Of a stretch of 64,000 nucleotides of DNA, positions 44,306-53,073 are shown one piece after another. The DNA is taken from the NCBI RefSeq assembly GCF_002979535.1, contig NZ_PCPB01000004.1:124001-188000 (forward strand), read 5' to 3'. Every line of letters begins with the position of its first letter. The stretch's first letter is position 1. This stretch comes from Brevundimonas sp. MYb52 (lineage in GTDB: Bacteria; Pseudomonadota; Alphaproteobacteria; Caulobacterales; Caulobacteraceae). The notes beneath the pieces were generated by a model. The model was not told the origin of the DNA, did not search any database, and saw nothing but the letters and a program-made list of their open reading frames with translations. Both the position numbers and the translations under genes were made by a program.

Positions 44306-44593
44306 TCAATGCGGCCGCTCCCGCCCGAAGAGCGCGCGAAAAGCCGACAATGCGCAGACCGTCGCCACGCCGGCGCAACACGCCAGCCCCGCGCCGATGA
44401 AGGCGATCATGGCCCAGAAGGCGATCGGATGGTCGCCGGCGCTCAGACCCGGCCCCTTTCGGCCCGGCAGCCAGCCGTTCTGAACGATCTCGATCAGTTC
44501 GCGCCCGCCGATCCACAACAGGGCGCCGAGAAGACCAGCCGCGACGGCATGGCCCAGCCAGGGCATGCGGACGGCCGATCCAGCCGCCCTCAT
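44306..44593 (-). CDS. Small two-helix membrane protein, unknown, coupled to aroA
   Basis: The 95-residue protein has two helices (about 10-28 and 57-85), a basic loop ([11 protein letters not shown]) and a basic C-terminus. Its ATG overlaps the aroA stop (ATGA), showing translational coupling. Its lay-out (two helices around a loop of about 30 residues) is similar to its downstream neighbour, but the sequences do not look alike. Function unknown. Confidence 0.65.
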   Translation of the reverse strand: MRAAGSAVRMPWLGHAVAAGLLGALLWIGGRELIEIVQNGWLPGRKGPGLSAGDHPIAFWAMIAFIGAGLACCAGVATVCALSAFRALFGRERPH

Positions 44594-45906
44594 CCGATGT
44601 CCGCGCCCAGGCTGTTCATCATCTCGACGAAGCCGGGAAAGCTGGTGGCGATCATTTCCGGGTCCAGCACCGAGACGGGCTGTTCGGCGGCCAGGCCGAG
44701 GATCAGGTGGCTCATGGCGATGCGATGATCGTGGGCGGTGGCGACGGTCGCGCCGCCCTTCACAGGCCCGCCGGTGACGATGAAGCCCTCAGCCTCTTCC
44801 TCGACCGCGACGCCGCAGGCCGTCAGCCCAGCGACCATCAGGGCGATCCGGTCGCTTTCCTTGACCCGCATCTCGCCGATGCCGCGCATGATGGTGCGGC
44901 CCTCGGCATAGGCGGCCGTCGCCGACAGGATCGGATATTCGTCAATCATCGAGGCCGCGCGGTCTTCCGGCACGACCACGCCCTTGAGCGCTGAATGGCG
45001 GGCGGTGACGTCGCCTACGTCCTCGCCGCCGCTGACACGGCGGTTCGAGATGGTCAGGTCGGCGCCCATCTCGACCCAGGTGTCGAACAGGCCCGTGCGC
45101 TGCGGGTTCAGCATGACGCCCTCGACCGTGACCTCGGACCCCGGCGTGACCAGGGCCGCCGCCAGGGGGAAGGCCGCCGAGGACGGATCGCCCGGCACGG
45201 CCACGGCGGTTCCGGTCAGTTCCTGTCCCCCCTTGAGGCGAATGCGCCAGCCCTCACCCTCCTCGGTCACGTCCACCACCGCGCCAAAAGCGCGCAGCAT
45301 CCGCTCGGTATGGTCGCGGCTCTTTTCCGGCTCGACCACGACGGTCTCGCCCGCCGCGTTCAGTCCGGCCAGCAGGATGGCCGACTTGATCTGGGCCGAG
45401 GCCACCGTCTGCACATATTCAATGCCCGTCAGACCACCGCCGTGCAGGGTCAGAGGTACGCGGTCCTCGGCGCCGTTCCAGTCGAAATGCGCGCCCATGT
45501 CCGCCAGGGGCCCGGTGACGCGCTTCATCGGCCGCTTCCTCAGCGAGGCGTCGCCGTCGAAGGTCGCGCTAATGTCATAGCCGGCGGCGGCGCCCATCAG
45601 CAGCCGCACCCCGGTGCCGGCGTTGCCGCAGTCGATGACCGAAGTCGGGGTCGTAAACCCACCCTGCCCGGTCACTCGCCAGCGCCCTTCGTCCAGCCGC
45701 TCGACAGTCGCGCCGAAGGCCTCGACCGCGCGGGCGGTGGCCAGGATGTCGTCGCCTTCCAGCAGACCCTCGATCTCGGTCACGCCCTCGGCCATGCCGC
45801 CAAAGATGAGCGAGCGGTGCGACATGGACTTGTCGCCGGGCGCACGCACAGCCCCCTTCAAGGGGCCGGAAACAGGGCGCGCAGTCAGGGTCGAAGGGGC
45901 GGTCAC
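44590..45906 (-). CDS. aroA: 3-phosphoshikimate 1-carboxyvinyltransferase (EPSP synthase)
   Basis: The 438-residue enzyme joins shikimate-3-phosphate and phosphoenolpyruvate in aromatic amino-acid synthesis. Visible signatures are [19 protein letters not shown] near residue 23, the [12 protein letters not shown] segment near residue 95 and the C-terminal [12 protein letters not shown] and [15 protein letters not shown]. The GNAGTGVR form, with Gly-Thr-Gly, is closer to class II glyphosate-insensitive enzymes; tolerance cannot be decided by eye. It is divergent from the TIGR02300 gene. Confidence 0.96.
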   Translation of the reverse strand: MTAPSTLTARPVSGPLKGAVRAPGDKSMSHRSLIFGGMAEGVTEIEGLLEGDDILATARAVEAFGATVERLDEGRWRVTGQGGFTTPTSVIDCGNAGTGVRLLMGAAAGYDISATFDGDASLRKRPMKRVTGPLADMGAHFDWNGAEDRVPLTLHGGGLTGIEYVQTVASAQIKSAILLAGLNAAGETVVVEPEKSRDHTERMLRAFGAVVDVTEEGEGWRIRLKGGQELTGTAVAVPGDPSSAAFPLAAALVTPGSEVTVEGVMLNPQRTGLFDTWVEMGADLTISNRRVSGGEDVGDVTARHSALKGVVVPEDRAASMIDEYPILSATAAYAEGRTIMRGIGEMRVKESDRIALMVAGLTACGVAVEEEAEGFIVTGGPVKGGATVATAHDHRIAMSHLILGLAAEQPVSVLDPEMIATSFPGFVEMMNSLGADIG

Positions 45907-46034
45907 CTGGCCAAAAACTCCGATTGTTCAGGAACGGCCGCGCTAAGCGGATAAGAAGGCTTTTGACAGCGGCCCCCTTGGGTGGCAAGGGAGCCGGCCT
46001 AATTCCGAAATTCAACTCCTGCGAAGGTAATCCC

Positions 46035-46499
46035 GTGGCCAAACCCGAACTGGGCCAAAAGCAGGTCTGCCCGAACTGCCAGGCCAAATTCTACGACCTG
46101 AACCGTCGTCCGGCGCACTGCCCCAAGTGCGACACCGAGTTCGATCCGCTTGAAGAAGCCATGCGCAACCGTCGCGTTCGCGGCCGCACCGGCCCCGGCT
46201 TCGCCGCCGACGACGAGGCCGAGGATCAGGTCGCCGACAAGGCCGCCGAAAGCGACGACGAGGAAGAAGACACCGAAGCCTCGACGCCCGAAATCGACGA
46301 GGAAGGCCATGAGCCGATCCTGACGCCCGACGACGATGACGACGCCGAGCCCAGCGACGACGCCGGCATGGGCTCCTCGGACGGCGACGATGACGATGCC
46401 CTGGGCGACGACGACGATGACTCGGTGCCCTTCATCGAAGACGAGGACGACGACAACCTCGACGACGAGATCGTCAAGCCGTCGCGCGACGACGACTAG
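46035..46499 (+). CDS. TIGR02300-family zinc-ribbon protein with acidic tail
   Basis: The 154-residue protein has a conserved N-terminus (AKPELGQKQVCPNCQAKFYD) with a zinc ribbon formed by two CxxC pairs (CPNC and CPKC), then a long disordered tail very rich in Asp and Glu. The family is specific to alphaproteobacteria and of unknown function. The start is GTG at 46035 with GAAGGT upstream; the frame opens earlier at 45924 but lacks conserved sequence. The Asp runs come from GAC/GAT repeats. Confidence 0.9.
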   Translation: MAKPELGQKQVCPNCQAKFYDLNRRPAHCPKCDTEFDPLEEAMRNRRVRGRTGPGFAADDEAEDQVADKAAESDDEEEDTEASTPEIDEEGHEPILTPDDDDDAEPSDDAGMGSSDGDDDDALGDDDDDSVPFIEDEDDDNLDDEIVKPSRDDD

Positions 46500-46500
46500 A

Positions 46501-46547
46501 AGCGAAATCGGTTTGGACGCGCTCGCGTCCAAACCCAGATCTTCGCT
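46501..46547. terminator. Long palindrome after the TIGR02300 gene
   Basis: GGTTTGGACGCG (46510-46521) pairs with CGCGTCCAAACC (46524-46535). AGCGAA (46501-46506) also pairs with TTCGCT (46542-46547), so the cruciform is extended. It lies right after the stop, without a T run, and may act as a terminator or a repeat element. Confidence 0.55.
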
Positions 46548-46580
46548 CGGCATAATGCAGCGAGCCTGTTTCACGGCATC

Positions 46581-46605
46581 GGAGGAAGCGCGCGGCGCTT
46601 CCTCC
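46581..46605. repeat. Second hairpin in the tRNA-Ala upstream region
   Basis: GGAGGAAGCGC (46581-46591) pairs perfectly with GCGCTTCCTCC (46595-46605) around a 3-base loop. No T run follows. Function unknown. Confidence 0.45.
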
Positions 46606-46670
46606 TCAACCGATCAGGCTCGGTGACCAAGGGTCGGAAAAATAAGCGGAAAAAAAGTTGTCAGAGCGGC

Positions 46671-46698
46671 TTGATCTCTCAAAAGGCCTGACATAGTT
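46671..46698 (+). promoter_or_regulatory. Possible tRNA-Ala promoter
   Basis: TTGATC (46671-46676) and ATAGTT (46693-46698) are separated by 16 bases and lie about 50 bases before the first tRNA-Ala. The -10 element is weak, so this is a tentative call. Confidence 0.35.
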
Positions 46699-46749
46699 TC
46701 CGCCCCTCGCTGGGGACCACAATCTCCGGCGAGGCCGACCGAAAGGTTC

Positions 46750-46825
<76 letters not shown>

Positions 46826-46827
46826 TC

Positions 46828-46858
46828 GAAGGCCCTGCGGATCACCCGCGGGGCCTTC
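46828..46858 (+). terminator. Terminator after tRNA-Ala copy 1
   Basis: A 13-bp stem (46828-46840 with 46846-46858, one G-T pair) begins 3 bases after the tRNA. It is related to the hairpin after the second copy, suggesting both came with the duplication. Confidence 0.7.
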
Positions 46859-46905
46859 GTCCATTCTACCCCGGTTCGCCGGTTCATACCCAAGCCGCAA
46901 GGCGC

Positions 46906-46981
<76 letters not shown>

Positions 46982-46983
46982 TC

Positions 46984-47014
46984 AAAGGCCTCGCGGAACC
47001 CCCGCGGGGCCTTT
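46984..47014 (+). terminator. Terminator after tRNA-Ala copy 2
   Basis: A 13-bp stem (46984-46996 with 47002-47014, one G-T pair) follows the tRNA by 2 bases and ends in TTT. Confidence 0.75.
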
Positions 47015-47031
47015 GTCCTGTCTGGCCCGCT

Positions 47032-47241
47032 TCAATCCTCATCCATGGCCTCGAACATGGCCTCCGCCTCATCGAAGGTGTCGTAGCGCAGTTGCTCCGG
47101 CGAACGGACGATGACGAATGTGGTCAGGGATCGCCCCTCCAACGATCGCGTCTGCTGCCAGAAACTGCGATCGATCCGCTGCTGCAACAACGTCCACTCG
47201 CCCTCGCCCTCAGGGCGTCCGGCTTGAGATCGCGGGTCCAT
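47032..47241 (-). CDS. Small acidic protein of unknown function
   Basis: The 69-residue form starts at ATG 47241, which has GGAGG five bases upstream. It is hydrophilic, with WTLLQQRIDRSFWQQTRSLE and an acidic end (DTFDEAEAMFEAMDED). I do not recognise a family. The frame is open to 47385, but the added residues do not look protein-like. It is divergent from the oxygenase gene and faces the second tRNA terminator. Confidence 0.5.
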   Translation of the reverse strand: MDPRSQAGRPEGEGEWTLLQQRIDRSFWQQTRSLEGRSLTTFVIVRSPEQLRYDTFDEAEAMFEAMDED

Positions 47242-47394
47242 GTCGCCCTCCATCCTGACTGAACCCCCACCCCACAGCAGCCACGCTTGAGAGTCAAAAG
47301 GCAATAGCTCAGCCGAAAGGGCGCCGGACTGCCAATTTGTTCCGGCAAGGCGTATGGAAGCCGCCATATTTTCATTCAGAGGCATGAACCGCCC

Positions 47395-48390
47395 GTGAGC
47401 TCATCGCTGCCCCCTTCTGCCTTGGCCGCGTCCTCCGCCGAGGACCAGACCAGGACCCGCGCCATCGTCCCCGTGTCGATGCAGGCCTATGACGCCGACT
47501 TCCAGGCCTTCGCCGACGCCCTGGGCGCCTCCTTCTCGCGCTACGGCTTCGCCGTCATCGCCGACCACGGCCTGGACCAGCCGACCATCGACGCCGCCAT
47601 CGCCGACGCCAAGGCCTTCTTCGCCCTGCCCGAGGATGTGAAGCGCCAGTATCACCAGCCCGGCACCGGCGGCGCGCGCGGCCTGACCCCCTTCGGCGTC
47701 GAAGCCGCCAAGGGCGCCGCCGCCGTGGACCTGAAGGAGTTCTGGCACGTCGGTCGCGAACTGCCCGCAGACCATCCCTATCGCAAATACATGCGCGACA
47801 ACGTCTGGCCGACCGAGATCGAGGGCTTCCAGGCCCACCTCTACGGCATGTTCGACGCTCTGGATCAGCTGGGCCGCAAGATCCTCAAGGCCATCGCCCG
47901 CTACATGAAGCTGGGCGACGACTATTTCGAGGACAAGGTCGAGCTGGGCAACAGCGTCCTGCGCATGCTGCACTATCCGCCGGTTCCGGCCGACGCCCCC
48001 GGCGTGCGCGCCGGCGCCCATGAGGACATCAACGTCATCACCCTGCTGCTGGGCGCCGAAGAGGCCGGTCTGCAGCTCAAGGACGCAGACGGCGAGTGGC
48101 TGGACATCGCCCCGCCCCCCGGCGCCCTGGTGGTCAACATCGGCGACATGCTGCAACGCCTGACCAACCACGTCCTGCCGTCGACGACGCACCGCGTGGT
48201 CAATCCGGCCCCCGAGCGTCGCGGCTTCGCCCGCTATTCGACGCCCTTCTTCCTGCATTTCAACCCGGACTTCCCGATCGAGACCTTGCCGTCCACGATC
48301 ACCCCGGAAAACCCCGACCGCTATGAAGGCAAGACCATCCTGGCCGAGGACTTCCTGATGGAGCGCCTCAAGGAGATCCGCCTGATCTGA
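47395..48390 (+). CDS. Isopenicillin-N-synthase-like 2-oxoglutarate/Fe(II) oxygenase
   Basis: The 331-residue protein has the double-stranded beta-helix oxygenase fold: N-terminal DIOX_N domain (FGFAVIADH-like FSRYGFAVIADHGLD), iron ligands His209 and Asp211 (GAHEDINVITLLLG) and His266 (TTHRVVNP), and the 2-oxoglutarate-binding Arg280 with Ser (RYST). Substrate unknown; the family includes gibberellin and ethylene-type oxidases in bacteria. The start is GTG at 47395. A shared terminator separates it from the TadG-like gene. Confidence 0.92.
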   Translation: MSSSLPPSALAASSAEDQTRTRAIVPVSMQAYDADFQAFADALGASFSRYGFAVIADHGLDQPTIDAAIADAKAFFALPEDVKRQYHQPGTGGARGLTPFGVEAAKGAAAVDLKEFWHVGRELPADHPYRKYMRDNVWPTEIEGFQAHLYGMFDALDQLGRKILKAIARYMKLGDDYFEDKVELGNSVLRMLHYPPVPADAPGVRAGAHEDINVITLLLGAEEAGLQLKDADGEWLDIAPPPGALVVNIGDMLQRLTNHVLPSTTHRVVNPAPERRGFARYSTPFFLHFNPDFPIETLPSTITPENPDRYEGKTILAEDFLMERLKEIRLI

Positions 48391-48416
48391 CGGGTCGGCG
48401 TATCGCCACAATGAAG

Positions 48417-48448
48417 AAAGGGCCGGCGGAGCGATCCGCCGGCCCTTT
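48417..48448. terminator. Bidirectional terminator between oxygenase and TadG-like genes
   Basis: A perfect 14-bp stem (48417-48430 with 48435-48448) has AAA at one end and TTT at the other, with a GCGA tetraloop. It suits both convergent genes. Confidence 0.9.
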
Positions 48449-48472
48449 TGTTGGCTCCAACCGCCGTCCGCG

Positions 48473-50458
48473 TCAGCGGGCGATGCGCAGCCGGGTGATG
48501 TCGCGGCCGATAGCCTTGAAGGCCTCCTTCAGATCCGTGCCGCTGGTGGCCTTGAAGAAGTGCTTGTCTGGACTTGTGGCGCACTGCTCCAAAAGCTCAT
48601 AAGCGGTATCAACACCCGTCTTGCCGACGTCGCTGCTGATCTGGAAACCGACCGTATAGACAACGACGTTTTCTTTTTTCATTGCATCGCAGATCTGCAT
48701 GGACTGAGAGAAGGGGTTCCCGTTACCCGCGTTCGTGTTGATGTGGGCGTCTTCGCTGCCGCTACCGGTGCCGGCGTCCGCTGCGATCACGCCGGCCTGG
48801 AACGGCGTGTTGAACTCCCCGTCGGTCATGAGGATCACAACCTTCAGCGTCCTGCTGGGATCATACTCGGCCGGTCGGCTCGTTCCGGGCCAGAGCGTGC
48901 CGAAATTCGGAGAGATCATATACCACCCCCAGGCCAAACCAATTTGGCCTGCGGTCGAGCCGCCAGCACGCAGCTTGTCGATTTGGTTGCCGAGATCCGC
49001 CCGGCTGCGAGAAAGCGGCGTAATCTCCACCGTGGGACAGGCATTGCTGCTCTCAAGATAGCTGCGACCGACATAGGTGCCTGTTGCCGGCGCGGCGTCA
49101 GTGTATCGGCTCAACCCCGCCCGTTCGCTGACACAGGTGCTGGAGCCCAGAACCGCCACCATATTGCTCGCGGTCGGGAAGGCCCGCCACGTGTTGCCGT
49201 CCTTGCCGTTGAACAGCTTTCCACCGCTGGAATAGGCATTGCCGCCCTTGGAGGCGCTAACCAGAGCAAGGCTCCTGGAGGTATCCAGTATTACTTGGCT
49301 CGACGTCTGGCTGGCCACGCGATAACCCCCATCGGTCAGTTGCGCCAAGCCCCCCATGCTCGCCAGCCGAACATAGTCGTTGGCGACAAGACCATGACCC
49401 GACACCGTCAAGGCAAGACCGCAGTCGGTCCGGACGCATCTGGCGACGTAGGCCGTATTGGAAAACGAGTTGTTATATCCAGACGTATTGAGATAGCCCG
49501 AAGCCGCACCTGAACTGTTGAGCACCTTCAACCTGAACTGGCTGCTGGAGACTCGTTCGACTTCGTACGGCACCCCATTGATTTCGCGCATGGTTTCAAC
49601 GCTCCACAGCACCACGCGATCTCCATTCGAAAACCCGTGGCTCGAAGCGGTGACGGTGGCGGCGCTGCTCCTTGACACCCCGCTCACGGTGGCGATCGTG
49701 CCCGTGATCCAGCTCGCAGCCGTAATCGATTTCGACGTACTGTCCAAAGCCCCGCGCGCCGACGTCGCATAGCTTCCCACGTTCACGCTCGCTGCGTATG
49801 GCACTAGGGCGACGCTGGAGGTGAAGGGCGACTGTTGATCCTGAACGACGAGATCGACCAGTTCCTTGGCGGCGGCCCTCAGATCTTCAATTTTCGTGGT
49901 GGGGGGACAGTTCCTGGAGCAGTTGTCCATTGACCCCGTGATGTCCAGAGCCATGGCCACCTCGACGTCGCGAGACGCCCGCAGAACTTCCGAGCGGCTG
50001 CCCACCGGCAGGTAGTCATCAAGGATCTGGCCGTAGGGCGGCAGGACGATATTGGCGACCAGGACCTTCACGTCCACGCGCGCGTTGGCGACGATGGTGT
50101 TCTCCACCAGCTTGAAACTGGCCTCGTCACGGATCAGCTTGCCGTCCCCATCCTCTTGAAAATAGGCCGGCATGTTGGCCTTGAGCGCGGCTAGGCCGAC
50201 CCGGTTCAGATCATCATCCGCCGTAAAATTGGTGCGCGCCGCCGCCAGGGCCGCCGCGTCCAGCGCGTCCTGCAGGTCGGCCTTCACCTTGGACGCCTGG
50301 TGGATGTCGATGGCGCCGAGCGACACCATGAGCAGCACCGGCAGGGCCAGGGCGAACAGCATGGCCACATTGCCGCGCGTGCCCCTGGCGAAGCGCGCCG
50401 CAAAGCCCCGCGTCGCGCGCGCCAGCCGGCTCAATCCGCTCGTCGCACCATGCTTCAC
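48473..50458 (-). CDS. TadG-like pilus-assembly/vWA protein with two FCCH-like inserts
   Basis: The 661-residue protein starts with a basic segment and one membrane helix (about 30-52; GNVAMLFALALPVLLMVSLG), the TadE/TadG hallmark. A von Willebrand factor A domain begins near residue 165 with MIDAS motif DITGS (172-176) and resumes near residue 480, ending with LMTDGE (543-548). Between them are two repeats (about 252-332 and 341-418) with the pattern ATVTASSHGFSNGDRVVLW, then REINGVPYEVERVSSSQFRL, like the FCCH domains in phage structural proteins. The insert has lower GC. It is probably exported and anchored in the envelope, but no tad operon is adjacent. The start is ATG 50458. Confidence 0.88.
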   Translation of the reverse strand: MKHGATSGLSRLARATRGFAARFARGTRGNVAMLFALALPVLLMVSLGAIDIHQASKVKADLQDALDAAALAAARTNFTADDDLNRVGLAALKANMPAYFQEDGDGKLIRDEASFKLVENTIVANARVDVKVLVANIVLPPYGQILDDYLPVGSRSEVLRASRDVEVAMALDITGSMDNCSRNCPPTTKIEDLRAAAKELVDLVVQDQQSPFTSSVALVPYAASVNVGSYATSARGALDSTSKSITAASWITGTIATVSGVSRSSAATVTASSHGFSNGDRVVLWSVETMREINGVPYEVERVSSSQFRLKVLNSSGAASGYLNTSGYNNSFSNTAYVARCVRTDCGLALTVSGHGLVANDYVRLASMGGLAQLTDGGYRVASQTSSQVILDTSRSLALVSASKGGNAYSSGGKLFNGKDGNTWRAFPTASNMVAVLGSSTCVSERAGLSRYTDAAPATGTYVGRSYLESSNACPTVEITPLSRSRADLGNQIDKLRAGGSTAGQIGLAWGWYMISPNFGTLWPGTSRPAEYDPSRTLKVVILMTDGEFNTPFQAGVIAADAGTGSGSEDAHINTNAGNGNPFSQSMQICDAMKKENVVVYTVGFQISSDVGKTGVDTAYELLEQCATSPDKHFFKATSGTDLKEAFKAIGRDITRLRIAR

Positions 50459-50560
50459 CGTTTCGGCCCCTGAATTTCGCGGCGGACACGGGTCCGCAGT
50501 TCAAATCACAGTGACGCGGTTCGGTTAAGGCTTGGCTCTATGGTGACGGTTAACGCCGCC

Positions 50561-51265
50561 TTAGCGGTCGACGCAGGCGTCCAGCCCCGCCTGGCGCACC
50601 GTGCCCATGGCGGCCTGGATGCGGCTGGCGCGGCGACGGACATAGGGGCCCGGCGAGGCGGCCTTGTAACGGCGCGGGCTGGGCAGGATGGCGGCCAGAC
50701 GGGCGGCCTCGCGCGCCGTCAGGTTCTCGGCGCTCTTGTTGAACCAGTGCCGCGAGGCGGCCTCGGCGCCATAGACGCCCGGCGCCCATTCGGCGACGTT
50801 CAGATACATCTCCATGATCCGCCGCTTGCCCCAGGCCAGTTCGATCAGGCCGGTGTAGCCGGTCTCAAGCCCCTTTCTCACCCAGTCGCGGCCCGGCCAG
50901 AGGAAGACGTTCTTGGCGGTCTGCTGGCTGATGGTCGAGCCGCCCCGCACCTTGCCCGAACCGCGCTGCTCGGCCCGCTCATTAGCCTCCAGCGCCTTCT
51001 GGATGGCCTCGACGTCAAAGCCGTGATGCTGGCAGAAGCGGGCGTCCTCGGCGGCGATCACCGCCTCGACCAGACGCGGCGAGATATGATCCAGCGAGCG
51101 CCAGCGGTAGTCCATGCCGTGACCCGCGATCGCCTGCTTGACCATCAGGATGGTGAACAGCGGCGGCACGAAGCGGTGCAGCACCACCCCGCCGATCGGG
51201 ATCAGGGCCAGGATCAGCAGCAGGGTCAGCAGCGGGCGCCGCTTGCGGGTCTTCGCACGGGTCAT
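50561..51265 (-). CDS. mtgA: Monofunctional biosynthetic peptidoglycan transglycosylase
   Basis: The 234-residue GT51 enzyme polymerises lipid II into glycan strands at the inner membrane. It has an N-terminal helix (about 14-32), the catalytic EDARFCQHHGFD (Glu near 73), GGSTISQQTAKNVFLWPGR, KRRIMEMYLNVAEWAPGVYGAEAA and the C-terminal ARLAAILPSPRRY. There is no transpeptidase domain. It is followed by a 102-base gap to the TadG-like gene. It is monocistronic or loosely linked to the WD40 gene upstream. Confidence 0.96.
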   Translation of the reverse strand: MTRAKTRKRRPLLTLLLILALIPIGGVVLHRFVPPLFTILMVKQAIAGHGMDYRWRSLDHISPRLVEAVIAAEDARFCQHHGFDVEAIQKALEANERAEQRGSGKVRGGSTISQQTAKNVFLWPGRDWVRKGLETGYTGLIELAWGKRRIMEMYLNVAEWAPGVYGAEAASRHWFNKSAENLTAREAARLAAILPSPRRYKAASPGPYVRRRASRIQAAMGTVRQAGLDACVDR

Positions 51266-51307
51266 GACGCCATCCTGCCGGGCTCAAGCTTCAGCGCAAG
51301 CGCGATC

Positions 51308-52273
51308 TCAGAGCGAGACCACGCCCGCCTGACCATCCTCGTCGGCCCAGGCGATGCGGGCCGCGCCCGAACTCATGGCCAGGGCGACGATGGGCGCGCC
51401 CTTGTCCTTCCTGATGAAGTCCAGCCCCTGCCCCGCCGGATCGGCCCACCAGACGCGGCCGTCCTCCAGTCCCGCGGCCAGACGACCGTGGGCGGGCGCG
51501 GAGGCGACATGGGCGATCAGGGTGCTTTCATCGAAGCCGATCTCGGTCGCCTCGCGCCCCATCGGACCATTGGCGCCGATGAACGGCCACAGCACCACGC
51601 CCTGAGCGCCGGCGGTGGCCAGCAGTTGCCCCTTGGCCAGGAATGCGAAGCTCTTGATCTTGGACGGATAGCCGCCCATCCGCATGTTCTTCTGATCCTT
51701 CAGACGCCAGCCGTGCATCTGGTTGTCCTGCATGGCGGTGACGACGAAGGCGCCGTCGGGCGAGAAGGAAACCGCCAGGTGCGAGCCCGCCCAGGCCAGC
51801 TTGACCGGCTGCTGCTGCTCGATGCGCGCATACCACAGCCAGGCCCCGCCATAGGTCGAGGTCGCGATGCGGCGGCCCTTGGGATCAAAGGCCACGCCCG
51901 ACACGGTGCGCTCGTGCTGGAAGTCGCGGCGGAAGGCCACGTCCTTGCTGTCGATCACCGACAGGGTGCGCCCCGCCGAAAAGGCGATCAGGCCGGTTTC
52001 CGACGAAGCGTCGATGGAGTCGATCCATTGCCCTTTGGCCGTGGCCAGGACGACGCTCTCGCCCTCACGGCTCCACACCACCTTGCCGTCGTCGCCGCCG
52101 GTGACGACGCCTTCGCCCGAGGGGTGGACGCAGGCGCACAGGATGGCGCCGTCATGGACCTCGCTGCGGGCGCCGTTTTCGAAGCGTACCGAACCATCGC
52201 CCAGGGCGAAGATGGCGCCCGTCTTGTCGAACAGGGCGGCTGTGACCTGGGCGTCGAAGGAGAAGGTCGGCAT
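51308..52273 (-). CDS. WD40-repeat protein
   Basis: The 321-residue protein is built of about seven WD40-like blades: FEN-like ALFDKTGAIFALGDGSV, CVHPSGEGVVTGGDDGKVVW, SGVAFDPKGRRIATSTYGGAWLW and AVSFSPDGAFVVTAMQDNQMHGW. It should fold as a beta-propeller used for protein binding. No signal peptide is visible. It lies 42 bases upstream of mtgA on the same strand, so a link with cell-wall synthesis is possible but only positional. Confidence 0.87.
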   Translation of the reverse strand: MPTFSFDAQVTAALFDKTGAIFALGDGSVRFENGARSEVHDGAILCACVHPSGEGVVTGGDDGKVVWSREGESVVLATAKGQWIDSIDASSETGLIAFSAGRTLSVIDSKDVAFRRDFQHERTVSGVAFDPKGRRIATSTYGGAWLWYARIEQQQPVKLAWAGSHLAVSFSPDGAFVVTAMQDNQMHGWRLKDQKNMRMGGYPSKIKSFAFLAKGQLLATAGAQGVVLWPFIGANGPMGREATEIGFDESTLIAHVASAPAHGRLAAGLEDGRVWWADPAGQGLDFIRKDKGAPIVALAMSSGAARIAWADEDGQAGVVSL

Positions 52274-52358
52274 GTCGGCTCACGCAAGGCAGAAAAAGTC
52301 AGACGCGCCTCATAGCCTCCTGCGTCGCGTCTGTCGCCCGCCCGGCTTATAGAGAGTC

Positions 52359-53051
52359 ATGACCCTGCTGCTCATCCCCGGCTTCATGGCCGACGCCACC
52401 CTGTGGGACGCCATGACCGACGACCTGGCCCCGTTCGGACCGCTGGTCGCCACTGACCTCAGCCGGGGCGAGGACATCGAGAGCATGGCCGCCGCCATCC
52501 TGTCCGATGCGCCCGACCGCTTTGTCGCCGTCGGCTTTTCCATGGGCGGCTATGTGGCGCGCGAGCTAGCGCGCATGGCGCCCGAGCGGGTCGCAGGCCT
52601 GATCCTGATCGCCACCTCGGCGCGCGGCGACACCGAGGAACTGATCCGCCAGCGCCGCTCGGCCCTGAAGGCCGCGCCCAGGGCGTTCAAGGGCCTGAGC
52701 CGTCCGGCCATCGTCTCGTCCCTGCATCCTGACCGGGCCGGAGATGAGGCCATGATCGCCCGCGTGCGCGACATGGGCTTGCGGCTGGGGGGCGAGGTCT
52801 TCCACCGCCAATCGGCGCTGGCGCGGGCGGGCGACCTCGATCGGCTGGGCGAAATCCATCAACCGACCCTGATCGTGACGGCGGACGCCGACCGCCTGCG
52901 CGGCCCCGACGAGGCCGAGGAACTGCACCAAGGGATCACCGGCTCGGCCCTGGCCCACGTCGCCCACAGCGGCCACATGATCCCGCTGGAACAGCCGCAG
53001 TCCCTGGCGAAGGTGATGACGGACTGGCTCGCCGAACAGCCTACACTCTAG
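52359..53051 (+). CDS. Alpha/beta-hydrolase
   Basis: The 230-residue protein has the oxyanion strand LLIPGFMADATLWD, the nucleophile elbow VGFSMGGYVAREL (Ser near 68), the Asp-containing VTADADRLRGP and the catalytic His in HSGHMIPLEQP. It has the short alpha/beta-hydrolase layout with a small cap, similar to esterases or aminoacrylate-type hydrolases; the substrate is unknown. It is divergent from the WD40 gene by 85 bases and followed by the inverted-repeat element. Confidence 0.85.
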   Translation: MTLLLIPGFMADATLWDAMTDDLAPFGPLVATDLSRGEDIESMAAAILSDAPDRFVAVGFSMGGYVARELARMAPERVAGLILIATSARGDTEELIRQRRSALKAAPRAFKGLSRPAIVSSLHPDRAGDEAMIARVRDMGLRLGGEVFHRQSALARAGDLDRLGEIHQPTLIVTADADRLRGPDEAEELHQGITGSALAHVAHSGHMIPLEQPQSLAKVMTDWLAEQPTL

Positions 53052-53073
53052 CCGCCTCTCCTCGCCCCCTCAC

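Noticed and set aside
48473-50458. Prophage remnant
   Set aside because: Only the FCCH-like repeats look phage-like. There is no integrase, terminase, capsid or tail gene nearby, and the rest of the protein is TadG/vWA.
50540-52315. 591-codon open frame on the plus strand
   Set aside because: It runs antisense to mtgA and the WD40 gene, both with clear motifs; its product has no recognisable domain.
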